From NCBI GenBank assembly GCA_963932465.1, contig OZ010792.1, positions 284,191,836-284,255,835 on the forward strand: DNA of 64,000 bases. Direction: 5' to 3'. Positions 23,517 through 35,191 of the stretch are shown in pieces (within the stretch, counting starts at the first letter, position 1; each line of letters begins with the position of its first letter). A program made the translations under genes and the position numbers. The DNA is from Maratus speciosus. Its lineage: Eukaryota; Arthropoda; Arachnida; Araneae; Salticidae. The notes beneath the pieces are model-generated. The model did not search any database and was not told the origin of the DNA. It saw only the letters and a program-made list of their open reading frames with translations.

Positions 23517-24112
23517 TTATTTAGTATCTTTTCCTTTCTCTTTTTTTTTTCTATGACATTATAAAACATTTTTTTTTTTATTTGAGAACAAAAAACTACT
23601 TGCTATTAATATAATAAAAACGGGTGTTTATTCCATGATGCTTATGACAGGTGTTTATTCTCTCAATTTTGTCATTGATTATGCCTGCTGTTTAGATAAG
23701 GTTTAACAAGAAGTAGGGTTACTACAATTTTAATTTTATTATTCCAAAATTAATTATATCTAATACATATTATTCTTTTTTATAGGTAAATCAATGAATA
23801 TTTATTCATATCATAATACAACATTATTTTTATGTTTGCTGTTTGTTTCAAAACAGTTAAACTTTGTTATCATAAAAATAATCATGAATAACAAATTTAG
23901 TGTTTTAAATTTAAAGATCCATTTTCTCTTCAATAGCATAATTAAAAGAAATTTAACAGCATATTTAAACACATCTCATTTTGACTTTATATCTATATAT
24001 GTTTATTTTGTCAATAAAGAATGAATCATGTTACTGAACTTTTCATTATATATATATTTTTAATTTCTTATTATAATTATTATTGTATTTCTTGTTTTTT
24101 TCTTTAATATAA

Positions 24113-24315
24113 GATTAAAGGTGGATGTGTGTATAAACTTGGGAATTCTATTTTGATGTAAAAATTAAGTGATAGTTTTATATTCACTTAAAGAACCTAA
24201 AGATATATATCACACATTATTATATTTCTTTAGGTTCTTTAAGTGAGTATATAACTATTACTTGATTTTAACAACAAAAATACAATTCCTTAGTTACACA
24301 CCCACTTTTAAATCT
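24113..24315. mobile_element. Foldback MITE with near-complete hairpin
   Basis: Arms of about 95-100 bp pair across a 12 nt loop. The inner 49 bp (including CACTTAAAGAACCTAAAGA and its inverse TCTTTAGGTTCTTTAAGTG) differ at about five positions; the outer part (GATTAAAGGTGG...) pairs less well. It is non-coding. Its transcript would fold into a long hairpin. Confidence 0.75.
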
Positions 24316-24969
24316 CTATATAATAAAACACAGTGTAACGATTCCGGCTGTTACCCATTCTTGAGCAAAACAACATATTGCGGCCATGTTATGCATAAGT
24401 ATTCAAGAGGCCGTAAGTTTGCCGATTGTTCAACTTATGGAAATATACACATAATCTGCTTTGTATCACATCTATTCTTCTTTATTTTCTCTAAAACCTT
24501 CAAAACTATCCAATTTTAATGCTTTAAATTCTATATTAAAAATAATGGATAGCCAGCTATTATACAATGGATAACGAGATATAAAAAAAGGAGACTGTTG
24601 CCATTTAGAACTGCAAATTCTAAATCTAGAAATAAATGAACGACTCTTACGGAGTTTCACAAATAATAATAATAGTAATAATAATAATAACTGATTCTGC
24701 TCTTATAATATTTGTAAAATCATATTAATGTTTTTAGATATTTTGAAGTGCGTTTTCACTTTTTTATACCAGATCATGATTTTGTGAAAAATGGAGTTAA
24801 CAAGACTTATAGCGCCATCTATAGGCCAAAAATTAAGGTTACAAAACACTATTCTTATGCTTGAATGAAAATAGCTTTCGTCTTTTGCTTACAAGTTTTA
24901 TTGACAGATTTAAAACACACTGAGACTGTTTTATTTCTTTATCCTATGATTATTAATCATATATATATA
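24316..24969. other. AT-rich stretch, no gene seen
   Basis: It contains a short AAT-type microsatellite near 24660-24690 and an (AT)n run at 24959-24970 that abuts the LTR retrotransposon. No gene was recognised. Confidence 0.5.
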
Positions 24970-25354
24970 TATGGGGAATTTCGTAAGAACACCTGCATCA
25001 GACTGAATGTCCCTGACTCCATATTTCTGCTTCGAGATTAAAAGGTAACGAAGCAAGCTGCGTGAAGTGGAAATGCAGGAAAAAGAAAATGGAATGAGAA
25101 AGAGTTCGTACGACGCTTGTTTTGTTAAAAGAATCAGAATACTTTCAATGCTACAAAATGGAAGATTTAAACAACGTATGGAAATGCTATAAATATTCAA
25201 CGACGTTAATAAAAGAAGTCTAAGTTGTTGCTTTAAAGCTAAATATAGATTGAAAAGAGTGTTTTTAACTGTATTTTTGTTTTGTCTTTGTCTCAATAAA
25301 TGTCAGTGTTCGTCTTAGAAGTGCGTTGTGATTTATGAATAGAGTCTCATCCCA
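24970..25354 (+). repeat. 5' LTR
   Basis: It matches 35192-35576 base for base in length. The start reads TATGGGG where the 3' LTR reads TGTGGGG, so the terminal TG is mutated or lost in the AT tract. It ends CATCCCA. An AATAAA polyadenylation signal lies near its 3' part (CTCAATAAATGTCAGTG). Confidence 0.9.
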
Positions 25355-25359
25355 TAAAG

Positions 25360-25377
25360 TGGTGTTCAGAAGTGACA
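25360..25377 (+). other. Primer binding site candidate
   Basis: TGGTGTTCAGAAGTGACA starts 5 nt after the LTR. TGG at its start is what pairing with a tRNA CCA end requires. I cannot name the tRNA. Confidence 0.55.
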
Positions 25378-25450
25378 GTTAACCCACCAATATTATTCAG
25401 ATTCAAGCCGGATATTATTCTAACGGCGAGTTCATTATTATTATTTTATT

Positions 25451-25770
25451 ATGAAGTTAGTTGACATACCTGAACTAGAAATAGCATTTAAAAACAAACG
25501 AACAAATAAAATTAAATTACTACATAAATTCCTATTTGATGCTGAAGGTGATCGATCTAACAGAAAGAGAATACATGATTTTACTGGTTTCGGTTTTCAA
25601 ACCGACAGCACCGAGTTCAAAAATAAAATAACTAAAGTTCAAACTGATTTTTCATTAAATGATCTGATTACAGTGTGCAATCTACTCTGTATTGATAATG
25701 AAGGATCTTTAAACGATCTCACAACCCGATTAGTTACATACCTTTCAGACTTGAGCTTACTACAAACTAA
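25451..25770 (+). pseudogene. gag: gag 5' part of the gypsy-like element
   Basis: The ATG at 25451 is the first in frame after the primer site. About 106 codons are open up to the Helitron inserted at 25771. The sequence FSLNDLITVCNLLCIDNEG followed by LNDLTTRLVTYL resembles a SAP-like helix-turn-helix (a DNA/RNA-binding fold). The split codon at the break is completed by base 26990, after the Helitron, so the frame continues across it. It is non-functional because of this and later interruptions. Confidence 0.8.
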
Positions 25771-26989
25771 TCTCTCTATTCTAAAAAAAAGTAACTACCG
25801 CTGTCACCGCCGCCGGTTTTGAATTTTTTGTGACTGGAGGTCTTTCTTCGTTAATATAAAGAAAAATAATGCATACAAAAATACGAAAATCAGTAGTATT
25901 ATACAGAAATGTTTGATAAACACGCTGATGCAGACAGTTTTCAAATCGAAGAATTATTTTAAGAGATATTTAATGCTAAAGTTGGACAAAATCATTCCAC
26001 TAAAAAAAGTTTTATAGGAGCAAAAACTATACATTAGAATTTAATAATTTTTAGATCATTTTATATGTTATAATTTCCCGGTGTGCAGAATTCATTTATT
26101 TTTTTAATTTGACTCATTTTTCGAGGTTTCATTTCTATTTTAAATTCAAATTTTCAGCATTTCGAGAGATATTTTTTACTTATTTTAGAAGATTGTACTA
26201 ATTTAACCTGTTGCAAACTGTATAAACAACGGAAACAATAATGTTTGCTTCAAATTAAAAATTTATTTACACGTGACTATTATAAACAGAAATGATAATT
26301 TCAAATTAAAATTAAATAATTGCGTATAAAAAGCAGTAACTTATTGAAAATTACTTCATAAGAACTATATTTACACACAGAGAAAGGATATTGTAAAGTA
26401 ATAAATTCATTAACATGCGTTAGAAGTCTTAAATAGGAGAAATTACGTCACATTACACTTATTATGTAAAATGAACAAAAAATAATATTGTGAAACAGTT
26501 TAAATTTAAAAATTGCGCGAGAGATTTATTTGATATTTCGAGATGATCTTTTCCACTATTTTTGCTGGGACCGCACAAATAATATTTAATTTCTAACAAA
26601 AGTATTTTCACCTGAATATTAAAAAGAGAAAGAGAAGTTTGGTGAAAATTACGCCAGAAAGAACTTTCTTTTCACTTTGTTAAAAAATACCGGGACACAA
26701 AGACTTAATTCATTTTATATTAGCTTATTTTGAAATGTTTAATGATTTTATTTAATCAAAGACGAAAACAGTCATTGTATCTTTTAACAGCACCTGATTT
26801 TTCCTTAAAATTCCCCAATCAAAGAGAAATGAATAGAAACCCGTTTATAGGGAGATCGCCACTGTTTTTTAATTTATAATTCAATCTTTTAAAATCTTTT
26901 TAAAGCCAATCAGATTAGCGTGCTTTTAGAAAATGCAGTGTCTGAACGGGTGTTGGCGAGCATAGCTCGTAAGGGGCCGAGCCCCCTAG
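25771..26989 (+). mobile_element. Non-autonomous Helitron in gag
   Basis: It starts TCTCTCTATT, ends in the hairpin GGGGCCGAGCCCC followed by CTAG, and lies between A (25770) and T (26990), which is the Helitron 5'-TC, 3'-CTRR, A|T target signature. Its removal restores the gag frame exactly. The 5' end carries (CCG)3. Copies at 54731 and 56712 share start, end and interior. It encodes no Rep/helicase. Confidence 0.92.
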
Positions 26990-27030
26990 TATTATACAAA
27001 ATGAAAGTGACACTGACTCGGAACCCGAAT
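26990..27030 (+). pseudogene. gag: gag fragment between two insertions
   Basis: These 41 bp continue gag (SDTDSEPE-type acidic residues) between the Helitron and the hAT MITE. The last 8 bases, ACCCGAAT, are the left target duplication of the MITE. Confidence 0.8.
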
Positions 27031-28051
27031 TAGAGATCTGCACGGGCCGGCCCGAAGCCCGAGCCCGGCCCGGCCCGATTTTCATTCACGGCACTCGGGC
27101 CGGGCCATACTTTTTTCCGAAGGGCTGGGCCGGGCCTAACTTAATTTTTCTGTACAGAGCCGGGCCTGGTTTCATTCCTAGTCTTCATGGCCCAAAATTT
27201 TCAGTCCTAGTTTTGAGCCAGCCCGTATGAAAATCATCGCCTCAGCGTGGCCTGGTCCATTTAAAGGTCAGTTAAATTAAGCCTGGCCCAAAAGTTTTTG
27301 CAAAAAATGCATACGTTTTTGAATCGCCATTATTCTATATTAAACTTTATTACATTATAATATAACATATATTTATAACATTAAACTAACATTAAAATTT
27401 ATTATTTTTAAAGAATAGTAGATTTCTACGCACATTAAAATATAACTAAATTAAAATACAGTAAAATGTATGAAAAGGAACCTGCCTATGACGGAACCTT
27501 GTTTTAAACTGAAAAACGTGTTGATCCATGCAAAATTAATATACTAATAAGTAAGAAAAGAATATATAATACATTTACACTTGCTAAGAAGAGAACTCAT
27601 CTATAACGCATTTTTTTTTCTCTTTTCTATGCAATTCCATCTTAGAAGATTTTACTGTATAGCATTTTTCCGATTTTTAACACTTCTAGACATGGAATAT
27701 GGATTAACAGTATTAATGATGACTGAAACATTTACATACAAGAAATAGAGATTCATTTAAAAAAATAAATATCGCAGCCTGCTGCATGTCTATAAAAATA
27801 AAGATTATAAACATGAAAAAAAAGTTAAGATAAATATGTTTGGACAGAACTCCTCCTACGAGACAAATTTTTAACCAATTCGACAAAAAAAATCAATGTT
27901 TTGTAGAAGTTCACTCGGGCCGGGCCGAGATTTTAACTTTTTTCCGGCTCGGGCCGAACTTTTAATTTTTGCATCGGGCTGGGTCGGGCCGATTTTCTCT
28001 ATGAGTCGGGCCGGGCCCGGGCCTGGAAATGTCAGCCCGTGCTGACCTCTA
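27031..28051. mobile_element. hAT MITE with GC-rich ends in gag
   Basis: The ends TAGAGATCTGCACGGGC and GCCCGTGCTGACCTCTA are inverted (14 of 17). ACCCGAAT occurs at 27023-27030 and 28052-28059, a perfect 8 bp target duplication. The outer 90-150 bp at each end are built of GGGCCGGGCC-type repeats; the middle is AT-rich and non-coding. Removing it with one duplication restores the gag frame. Confidence 0.92.
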
Positions 28052-28059
28052 ACCCGAAT

Positions 28060-30014
28060 TGCCTTCAAATAATATGACTTCAAGTAATAACACTGAATTA
28101 TCAAATTTTGACAAACAGAAGCAATTTCCAGTTCAAAGTTTTGTGCCATCGTCTATTAGTTTCATCGATGTTGAAAGCGTTGTACCCCCTTTTGACGGAA
28201 GTTCTTTTAGTGATATAAATGTCTGGTTCAGTAATTTTGACTATGTCACTAATATGCTTAATTTATCTGACTTTCATAAATTCATATTTTGTAAAAGATC
28301 ATTACGAGGAAAAGCCCAGTTGTTAGTACAGACAGAATTTCATATCAATTCATATGACAAACTTAAACAACTCTTAATTTCAGAATTCAGTACCACTTAT
28401 AATTCTGCTGAGTTACATGATATATTAAATAAACGAAAATTGCGAGAAAATGAATCAATAGAAGAGTATTTTCTTATAATGAAACAAATATGCTCGCGGG
28501 GTAACATCGAGGATTCCACATTAATGCAGTATATCATAAATGGTATACCCGACCCTGTTTCCAGAAAATCAATGTTATATGGATGCCAATCCATTGTAGA
28601 ATTCAAACAAAAGCTCAAAATTTATGACAAAATTCGACATGATTATGAGAACACTAAATTTCGTAAAGTCAAACCTGAAATGCCATTGAAAGACACATCT
28701 TTTTGACCAAAATCTGATCTTTTTTGCTATAATTGTGGTTTGTCAAATCATAAAAGTAGCCAGTGCAGACATAAAGACAAAGGCCCTCGTTGTTTCAATT
28801 GTTCAAATTTTGACCATAAATCGGCTCAATGTGATCAACCGAGGAGGCCTAGAGCTAAGCCTGAACCCTCCAATGTTTCCACGGTCACGTTGAATACTTT
28901 CATGACTAAACAAGTCATTATTTCGTCTGTAAATGTTACATCATTGGTAGATACTGGCAGTGAAAGAAGTTTGCTAAAGGAAAGTATTTATTGCAAACTC
29001 CCTACAATCTCGAACTTTGAACATTCAACTATCACATTAATTGGATTAGGAAATACTATAATCAAACCCCTGGGTTTTTTCTCTATGGACATTATGATAG
29101 ATGATTTTAATTATACAACTAATGTTTATGTAGTCCCAGATTATTCCATATCTTTTGATTTTATTATTGGTACAGATGTTATGCAACAAATTATTTTAAC
29201 AATTTGTGGAAATAATATTTCGATGCAAAAAATCGAGAAAAATGACAATACGTCCAATAATTTTTTGATTAATGTTGCTCATGTGTTAGACGACATTAAT
29301 CTTGATTTATATCATATTACCAATGAAACAATACGTTCAAAAGTTTTAGAACTTATTCAAAATTATTCTCCCAGAAAAATAAAGACAACTGATGTTAAAT
29401 TATCAATTCATCTGGAAAACGAAACACCCGTCACTTGTCCTCCCAGACGCTTGGCTCCAATAGAGAAAAACTTCGTCGAAAAACAAATTTCTGAGTGGCT
29501 CGAAAAGGGAATTATTCGTAAAAGCACTAGTAATTTTTCATCACCTATTGTCCTAGTAAAAAAGAAAGATGGCTCATATAGATTGTGTGTTGACTATAGG
29601 AAGTTAAATTCTAAAACACATAAACAACGTTTTCCCCTCCCAGTAATTGATGACATTATTGATCAGTTGCATTCTGCAAAAGTATTTACTACTCTTGACC
29701 TTAAAAACGCATTTTTTCATGTCGAAGTAGAAGAAAATAGTAGAAAATATACTTCTTTCGTAGCACATTCTGGTCAATTTGAATTCTTATATATGAATTA
29801 TGGCCTTAGCGATGCACCCTTAGTGTTTCAAAGATATATTTATAACGTTTTTTGGGACCTCATTAATGAAAAAGTACTTATTGTCTATATGGATAACTTC
29901 ATAATACCAGCTGAAAACAAAGTCGAAGGACTCCAAAAATTACAACGCGTCGTTACAACTGCATCCGAATATGGTTTAGAGTTGAATCTCAAAAAATGCC
30001 ACTTTTTACAGTGA
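28060..30014 (+). pseudogene. gag-pol: gag-pol: zinc knuckles, protease, RT
   Basis: A single frame, interrupted by an in-frame TGA at 28704-28706 and ended by TGA at 30012. In order: gag capsid-like region (FWFSNFDYV-type, LRENESIEEYF, about 28140-28640); two CCHC knuckles, C-x2-C-x4-H-x4-C, starting at 28725 and 28791; aspartic protease with DTGS at 28950-28961; reverse transcriptase with KKDGSYRLCVDYRKLN and TLDLKNAFFHV. The RT active site reads YMDN (29886-29897) where YMDD or YVDD is expected, so polymerase activity would be lost even without the stops. It lies on the + strand, the same direction as TTC17. Confidence 0.9.
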
Positions 30015-30727
30015 GAAATTGATTTTTTGGGTTACCACATAAAAATGGTCAACTGCACCCATCTCCGTTAAAACTAAAGCTGTCCTTAATTTCCCAGAAC
30101 CTAAAAGTATAAAAGATGTACATTCATTCGTCCGACTAACTTCATATTTTCATAAATTCATTCAAGATTACTCTTTAATAGCTAAGCCTAGTTCTTTAGA
30201 AAGGACACTAAATTTCACTTTGGTGACCAGCAACGAAATGCATTTAATCAGCTGAAATCCTTTCTTCAGGTCCTGTTTTAAGCATTTATAACTCTAGAAA
30301 TGAAACAGAAGTTCACTGTGATGCATCTATTGACGGTTACGGAGCAGTCCTTCTTCAAAAGTCTTCCATTGACAATCAATTTCACCCTGTCTACTTTATG
30401 AGCAAGAAAACCACAGATGCCGAACGTAAATATTCGAGTTATGAATTAGAAGTTCTAGCTGTCATAGAAGCCTTTAAAAAATTTCGCGTTTACATTCTAG
30501 GTATTCCTTTCAAGATAGTCACAGATTGCAACGCATTCGCCCTTACTATGAATAAAAAAGATCTTTGCACCAAGATTGCTCGATGGGCTTTAATGTTAGC
30601 TGACTATAACTGTACAATTGAACACAGACAAGGTACACACATGCAACCTTGTCGACGCTTTAAGTAGAAATCCAATATGTATGATCATTCAAGATAGTTT
30701 TACTTCCAAAATCATACAATCACAGAA
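30015..30727 (+). pseudogene. pol: RT C-terminus and RNase H, frameshifted
   Basis: After the TGA at 30012 the same protein can be followed in shifting frames: an RT connection block (DFLGYHIK, DVHSFV), RNase H with EVHCDASIDGYGAVLLQ, and AERKYSSYELEVLAVIEAF (30398-30667 open). A frameshift near 30640 precedes VDALSRNP. The text is cut at 30727 by the foldback element and resumes at 34340. Confidence 0.82.
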
Positions 30728-32079
30728 TAGTCCAGTAGAAATAGCAGTTTGCCTTGCAAAAATTCGGGTAATTCTGATTTTCGGGTATTATGTATAGGTT
30801 GACCCTCTAATGAAAATACCAAGTTTTCGACCTTCTAGCCCTTGTGCGTTTTTTACTGTATCAAAAAAACCAAAATTTTTCAGCACTTTTCTCGATTATT
30901 TTGATTAACTCGATTTCAGTTCATTTTACAAAACAAATTATAATTACAATTTTGTAGAGGACGAAATTTTCTACAACATGCACTATTCATGTTTGTAAAT
31001 TGACCAAATAGAAGGTGAGATATGGAGCCGGGAAAATGGGGTACAATTTGCAAAATTGGGAAAAAAAAAACAAATGACGTTACTTTTTCCTTAATAACGC
31101 ATTTTTATTTTTTATATTTCCGTTTTAGGGATAAAAGTGTCGTAATAAACATTACAAAGTATGGAATATCCTACAAGTTTCATTCATTAGAACATTAATT
31201 ATCTCTAACAGACTCTAAAATCAGAACAATGCATGGTTAAAACAGGAAAATACCGCCAGGCAAGTCACTAATTTGAAAACGATCTTTAATTTTTGATACC
31301 GAATAAATGAAGCAATTAATTATAGTATGTACAATAAAAAGTAATTGGAGAATAGTTTGGGGGTGGAGTGGTGAAATTAACTAAAATCCTAGTCAACAGA
31401 TATAGGCGTCGCCCAGAGTTTTGGCTAAGAATCCGAAGTCGAAAGTAAAATTAAGTGCTGGGAATAATATAAAAAATACTGCAAATATAAATAAAATATA
31501 ATTTAGAAATTTTAAAAAAGTAAAATGATTATACAGGACCGTAACTAGGGGGGTGGGGTGGGGGGGGGGGGCATATGCTTCATTCGCTAGAATGGAAGGC
31601 AAAGATGGCTAAAAAGGAAGTTTGTCGTATTTGTATTAATTTATCACAGAAATGTTTGTTAGTTAGTCAAAGTTTACATTAATGGTAAATTTATCTCACA
31701 TTGAGAATATTATTCCCAATATAAAGAGAACCAACAATTATTCTTATGCACACTAGGACGGAAACCTGTATAAAGTGGAATTGTTGTCGGAATTTTTTGA
31801 ATTCAACTTTAAATTTTAAAATAAAGCAATGGAGTTTATGAACTTATAGAATTCTGTATGTAAACTCACTTCCCGTAGGAGGGGGAGAGTGTGTGTGTGG
31901 GAGGGGGCAAAACCCATGTTTGTCCTAGAATGAAAAAAAAAACCTAGTTTCAGCTTAGAAGTATCGAATAAGAATAACTGTTAAAAATGAGTTTGGAAAA
32001 CCCAAAATGGATGATTCTATACGTTAAAATTAATAGCGGAAGAAACATTGACAATTAATCAAATACATGAATATTATTA

Positions 32080-32271
32080 CCGTAATTTCCCCCGTATAAG
32101 CCAAAGCTCAGATAACTCTGTTTTCTACCAGAATTTTAAAAAAATACTTTGTGACTTATGTGTGACTTATGACTGTGTGTGTTGAGCATTTATTTGACTT
32201 ATTTTTTAAAAAACAATTTCTGGTTTGAAACAGATTTAACATACCAGCGGCTTATACGCAGGAAATTACAG
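32080..32271. mobile_element. 192 bp MITE, second copy of the 2392 family
   Basis: The ends CCGTAATTTCCCCCGTATAA and CTTATACGCAGGAAATTACA are inverted, flanked by TA at 32078-32079 and 32272-32273. It inserted at the inner edge of the left arm of the foldback element, and the right arm matches across the empty TA site. Confidence 0.78.
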
Positions 32272-32410
32272 TAAAAAACACTTTTCTAAGAGAGTCATTA
32301 TGTCGGGAAAGAAAAATAAAGCACTGTTTTCGTCATTAAAAAAAAAATAATAATAATCTTTGTAGTTTACATTTAATTTACTAATTACCATTTAATTAAT
32401 AGTAATATTT

Positions 32411-32790
32411 TACATTTTTGTAGAGGATAAAATTCTCTACAACGTGCACTATTTATGTTTGCAATTTGACCAAATAGGAGGCCAGATACAGAGCTGGGAA
32501 ATAGGGTAAAATTTGCAAAAATCCACAAATGGCGGTATTTTTTGCTTTATTGCTCACTTTTAGTGCATTTCAGAATCAAAACAGTCATAATCAACTTTCT
32601 AGAGCATGAGTAGACCATGGTTTCATTTATTAGGTAATTATTTTTTGTAATAGACTTTGAAAATCACAGCAACGAGATTTTGTTTAAAAACAGGAAAAAG
32701 CTGGCTGGCAATTTAGTAATTTTAAAAAAGGGCTTTTTTTTATATTAAAAACACTAATTAATTATATCATGTACAAGATACTAATCAACA
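32411..32790. repeat. Third, diverged copy of foldback arm sequence
   Basis: TTTTGTAGAGGATAAAATTC, CTCTACAACGTGCACTATT and GACCAAATAGGAGG repeat the left-arm text at about 30950-31340 in direct orientation. It is more diverged than the two arms are from each other, so it is an older duplicate. Confidence 0.7.
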
Positions 32791-32813
32791 AATATATAGT
32801 AAGTATAGTCACT

Positions 32814-32951
32814 TTATATGTGTTTCCTTTTCCTGCTGTTTGACCCTGGTAGCCCGTCTATTGTACTTGACTCGATTGTTTGTTCTAGGTCGTCAAAGTC
32901 CTCAAGGTCCATTATAACATCAGGAGCGTTGCCACATAGTATAATAATATT
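32814..32951 (-). CDS. Possible coding remnant in foldback spacer
   Basis: On the minus strand an open frame ends at TAA (32814-32816) and reads GNAPDVIMDLEDFDDLEQ, then a short acidic/serine stretch and GSNSRKRKHI. Base composition is less AT-rich than its surroundings and residue use looks protein-like, with an acidic patch and a basic tail that could be a nuclear localisation signal. It directly abuts the right arm. It may be the last exon of the gene carried by the autonomous parent. I do not recognise the family. Confidence 0.35.
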   Translation of the reverse strand, partial: NIIILCGNAPDVIMDLEDFDDLEQTIESSTIDGLPGSNSRKRKHI

Positions 32952-33135
32952 AATATACTTAATTAATTGCCAATATTTCTTCCGCTATTACTTTTAGCGT
33001 ATGGAATCATGCATTTTGGGCTTTCCGAATTCATTTTTAACAGTTATTCTTATTCGATACTTCCAGGCCGAAACTAGCTTTTTAAAAAAATTCTGGGGCA
33101 AGCATGGGTTTTGCCCCCGTTCTCCCTCCCTACAT

Positions 33136-33169
<34 letters not shown>

Positions 33170-34336
33170 CCCCTCCTACGCAAAGTGAATTTGCATACAA
33201 AATTTTATAAATTCATAATATATATTGCTTTATTTTAAAATTTAAAGTTGAATTTAAAAAATCCTGAAAACAATTCCACTTTATACAGGTTTTTGTCTTA
33301 GTATGCATAAGCATAATTGCTGGTTCTCTTTATGTTGCGAATAACATTCTCAATGTGAGATAGATTTACCATTAATGTAAACTTTGACTAACTAATAAAA
33401 ATTGGGGTGACAAATTAATACAAATACGACAAACCAAATCTTCATTTTACGCCCTCTTTGCTTTCCATTCTGGCGAATGAAGCATACCCCCCCCCCCCTT
33501 CTGTAGTTTTGGTCCTGTATAATCATTTTACCTTTTTAAAATTTCTAAATTCTTTTTTATTTATATTTGCAGTATTTTTTATATTATTCCCAGCACTTTA
33601 CTTTCGACTTCTGATTCTTAGCCAAAACTCTGGATGACACCTATATTTACCGACTAGGATTTTAGTTAATTTCACCCCCCTCCCCCAACTATTCTCCAAT
33701 TACTTTTTATTGTACATACTATAATCAATTAATTGCTTCGTTTATTCAGTATCAAAAATTAAAGATCGTTTTTAAATTACTGATTTGCCAGGCGGTATTT
33801 TCCTGTTTTAATCATAAATCGTGTTTTTTCTGATTTTACAGTCTGTTAGAGATAATTAATGTTCTAATGAATGAAACTTGTAAGATATTTTATACTTTAC
33901 AAAGATTACTGCGGCACTTTTGTTCCTAAAATGGAAATATAAAAAATAAAAATGTGTTATTAAGGAAAAAGTAACGTCATTTGTTTGTTTTTCCCGCTTT
34001 TTGCCCATTGTACCCCATTTTCCCTGCTCCGTATCTCGTCTCCTATTTAGTCAATTTACAAACATGAATAGTGCATGTTGTAGAGAATTTTGTCCTCTAC
34101 AAAATTGTAATTATAATTTGTTTTGTAAAATGCACTGAAACCGAGTTAATCAAGAAAAATCGAAAAAAGTGCCAAAAAATTTTGGTTTTTTGGATATAGT
34201 AAAAAACGCACAAGGGCTAGAAGGTCGAAAACTTCGTTTTTTCATTAGAGGGTCAACCTATACACTATACCGAAAATCAGAGTTACCCGAATTTTTGCAA
34301 AACAAGGCCCTTTTTAGGGCTATTTCTACTGGACTA

Positions 34337-35110
34337 GAACACTGACGAACATATACAAGCCATCAAAGAAATTTTGAAAACAAAGCCATATGACAACTAT
34401 TTCCATAAAAATAATGTTCTCTATAAAAATCATAAAGGTATCGATCTGGTAGTTGTGCCGGATGAAATGCAGCTAAATGTCATTAAGCACGTTCATGACA
34501 AAGGACATTTTGGCCGTAAACGCTGTGAAGAACTCCTTAATGAAGAATTTCTCATCCCTAATATGTCAAATAAAATTGATAAAATTATAGCAAATTGTGT
34601 AACATGCCTTTTGTATAATCGCAAAAGAGGAAAACAAGAAGGTGAATTACATCCCTTACCTAAAGAAGAGATTCCTCTCCAAACCTACCACATTGATCAT
34701 TTAGGCCCTCTTGAAAGAACTAACAAAAATTACAAACATATTTTGTCTTTAATAGATGCATTTACTAAATTCGTCTGGTTGTATCCCTGTAAAACCACTT
34801 CTGCTACCGAAGTTATATCAAAGCTACGACAACAAAGTTATACTTTTGGCAATCCTTCCACCATCATTAGCAATAAAGGTCCTGCTTTCATTTTTTTGCT
34901 GATTATTGTCAAGATGAAAATATAAGGCACGAGACAGTTACAACTGGTCTTCCCCGTGCCAATGATCAAGTAGAACGACTTAATTCCACCATAATTTCTG
35001 TAATCTCTAAAATGTCCAAAGACGAATTGACCAAATGGTTTAAACATGTTTCGAAAGTTCAACAAGTCATTAATTCAACAAGTCATTTCTTTTTCCCCTA
35101 AGAACAGTTA
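34337..35110 (+). pseudogene. pol: Integrase part of the gypsy-like element
   Basis: It resumes pol after the foldback element: an HHCC zinc-binding region (VHDKGHFGRKRCEE ... NCVTC), then the catalytic core. The first Asp is present in YHIDHLGP. The second lies in IISNKGPAF (codon 34872-34874) where Asp is expected but Asn is found. The catalytic Glu is in DQVERLNS after a frameshift near 34900. The frame collapses about 35090, and the C-terminal integrase part is missing or eroded before the 3' LTR. Confidence 0.85.
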
Positions 35111-35191
35111 CTGGTTTTTGTTTTTGTTTCTTTTTCAGATTCTATTTTAGCACATGTCGCTGCGGCAGCTCCAGATGTCAGGAAGGCCGCA

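Larger units (their letters stand above)
30728..34336. mobile_element. 3.6 kb foldback element with 1.35 kb arms
   Basis: TAGTCCAGTAGAAATAGC at the left end is inverted at the right end (GCTATTTCTACTGGACTA), and pairing continues for about 1.35 kb (left arm 30728-32079, right arm about 32936-34336). GAA at 30725-30727 and 34337-34339 is a 3 bp target duplication; its removal rejoins the pol frame. The arms include G/C runs and a (CA)n tract at about 33137-33168. The spacer (about 32080-32935) holds a MITE, a third diverged copy of arm sequence and a minus-strand coding remnant. The superfamily is unknown. Confidence 0.85.
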
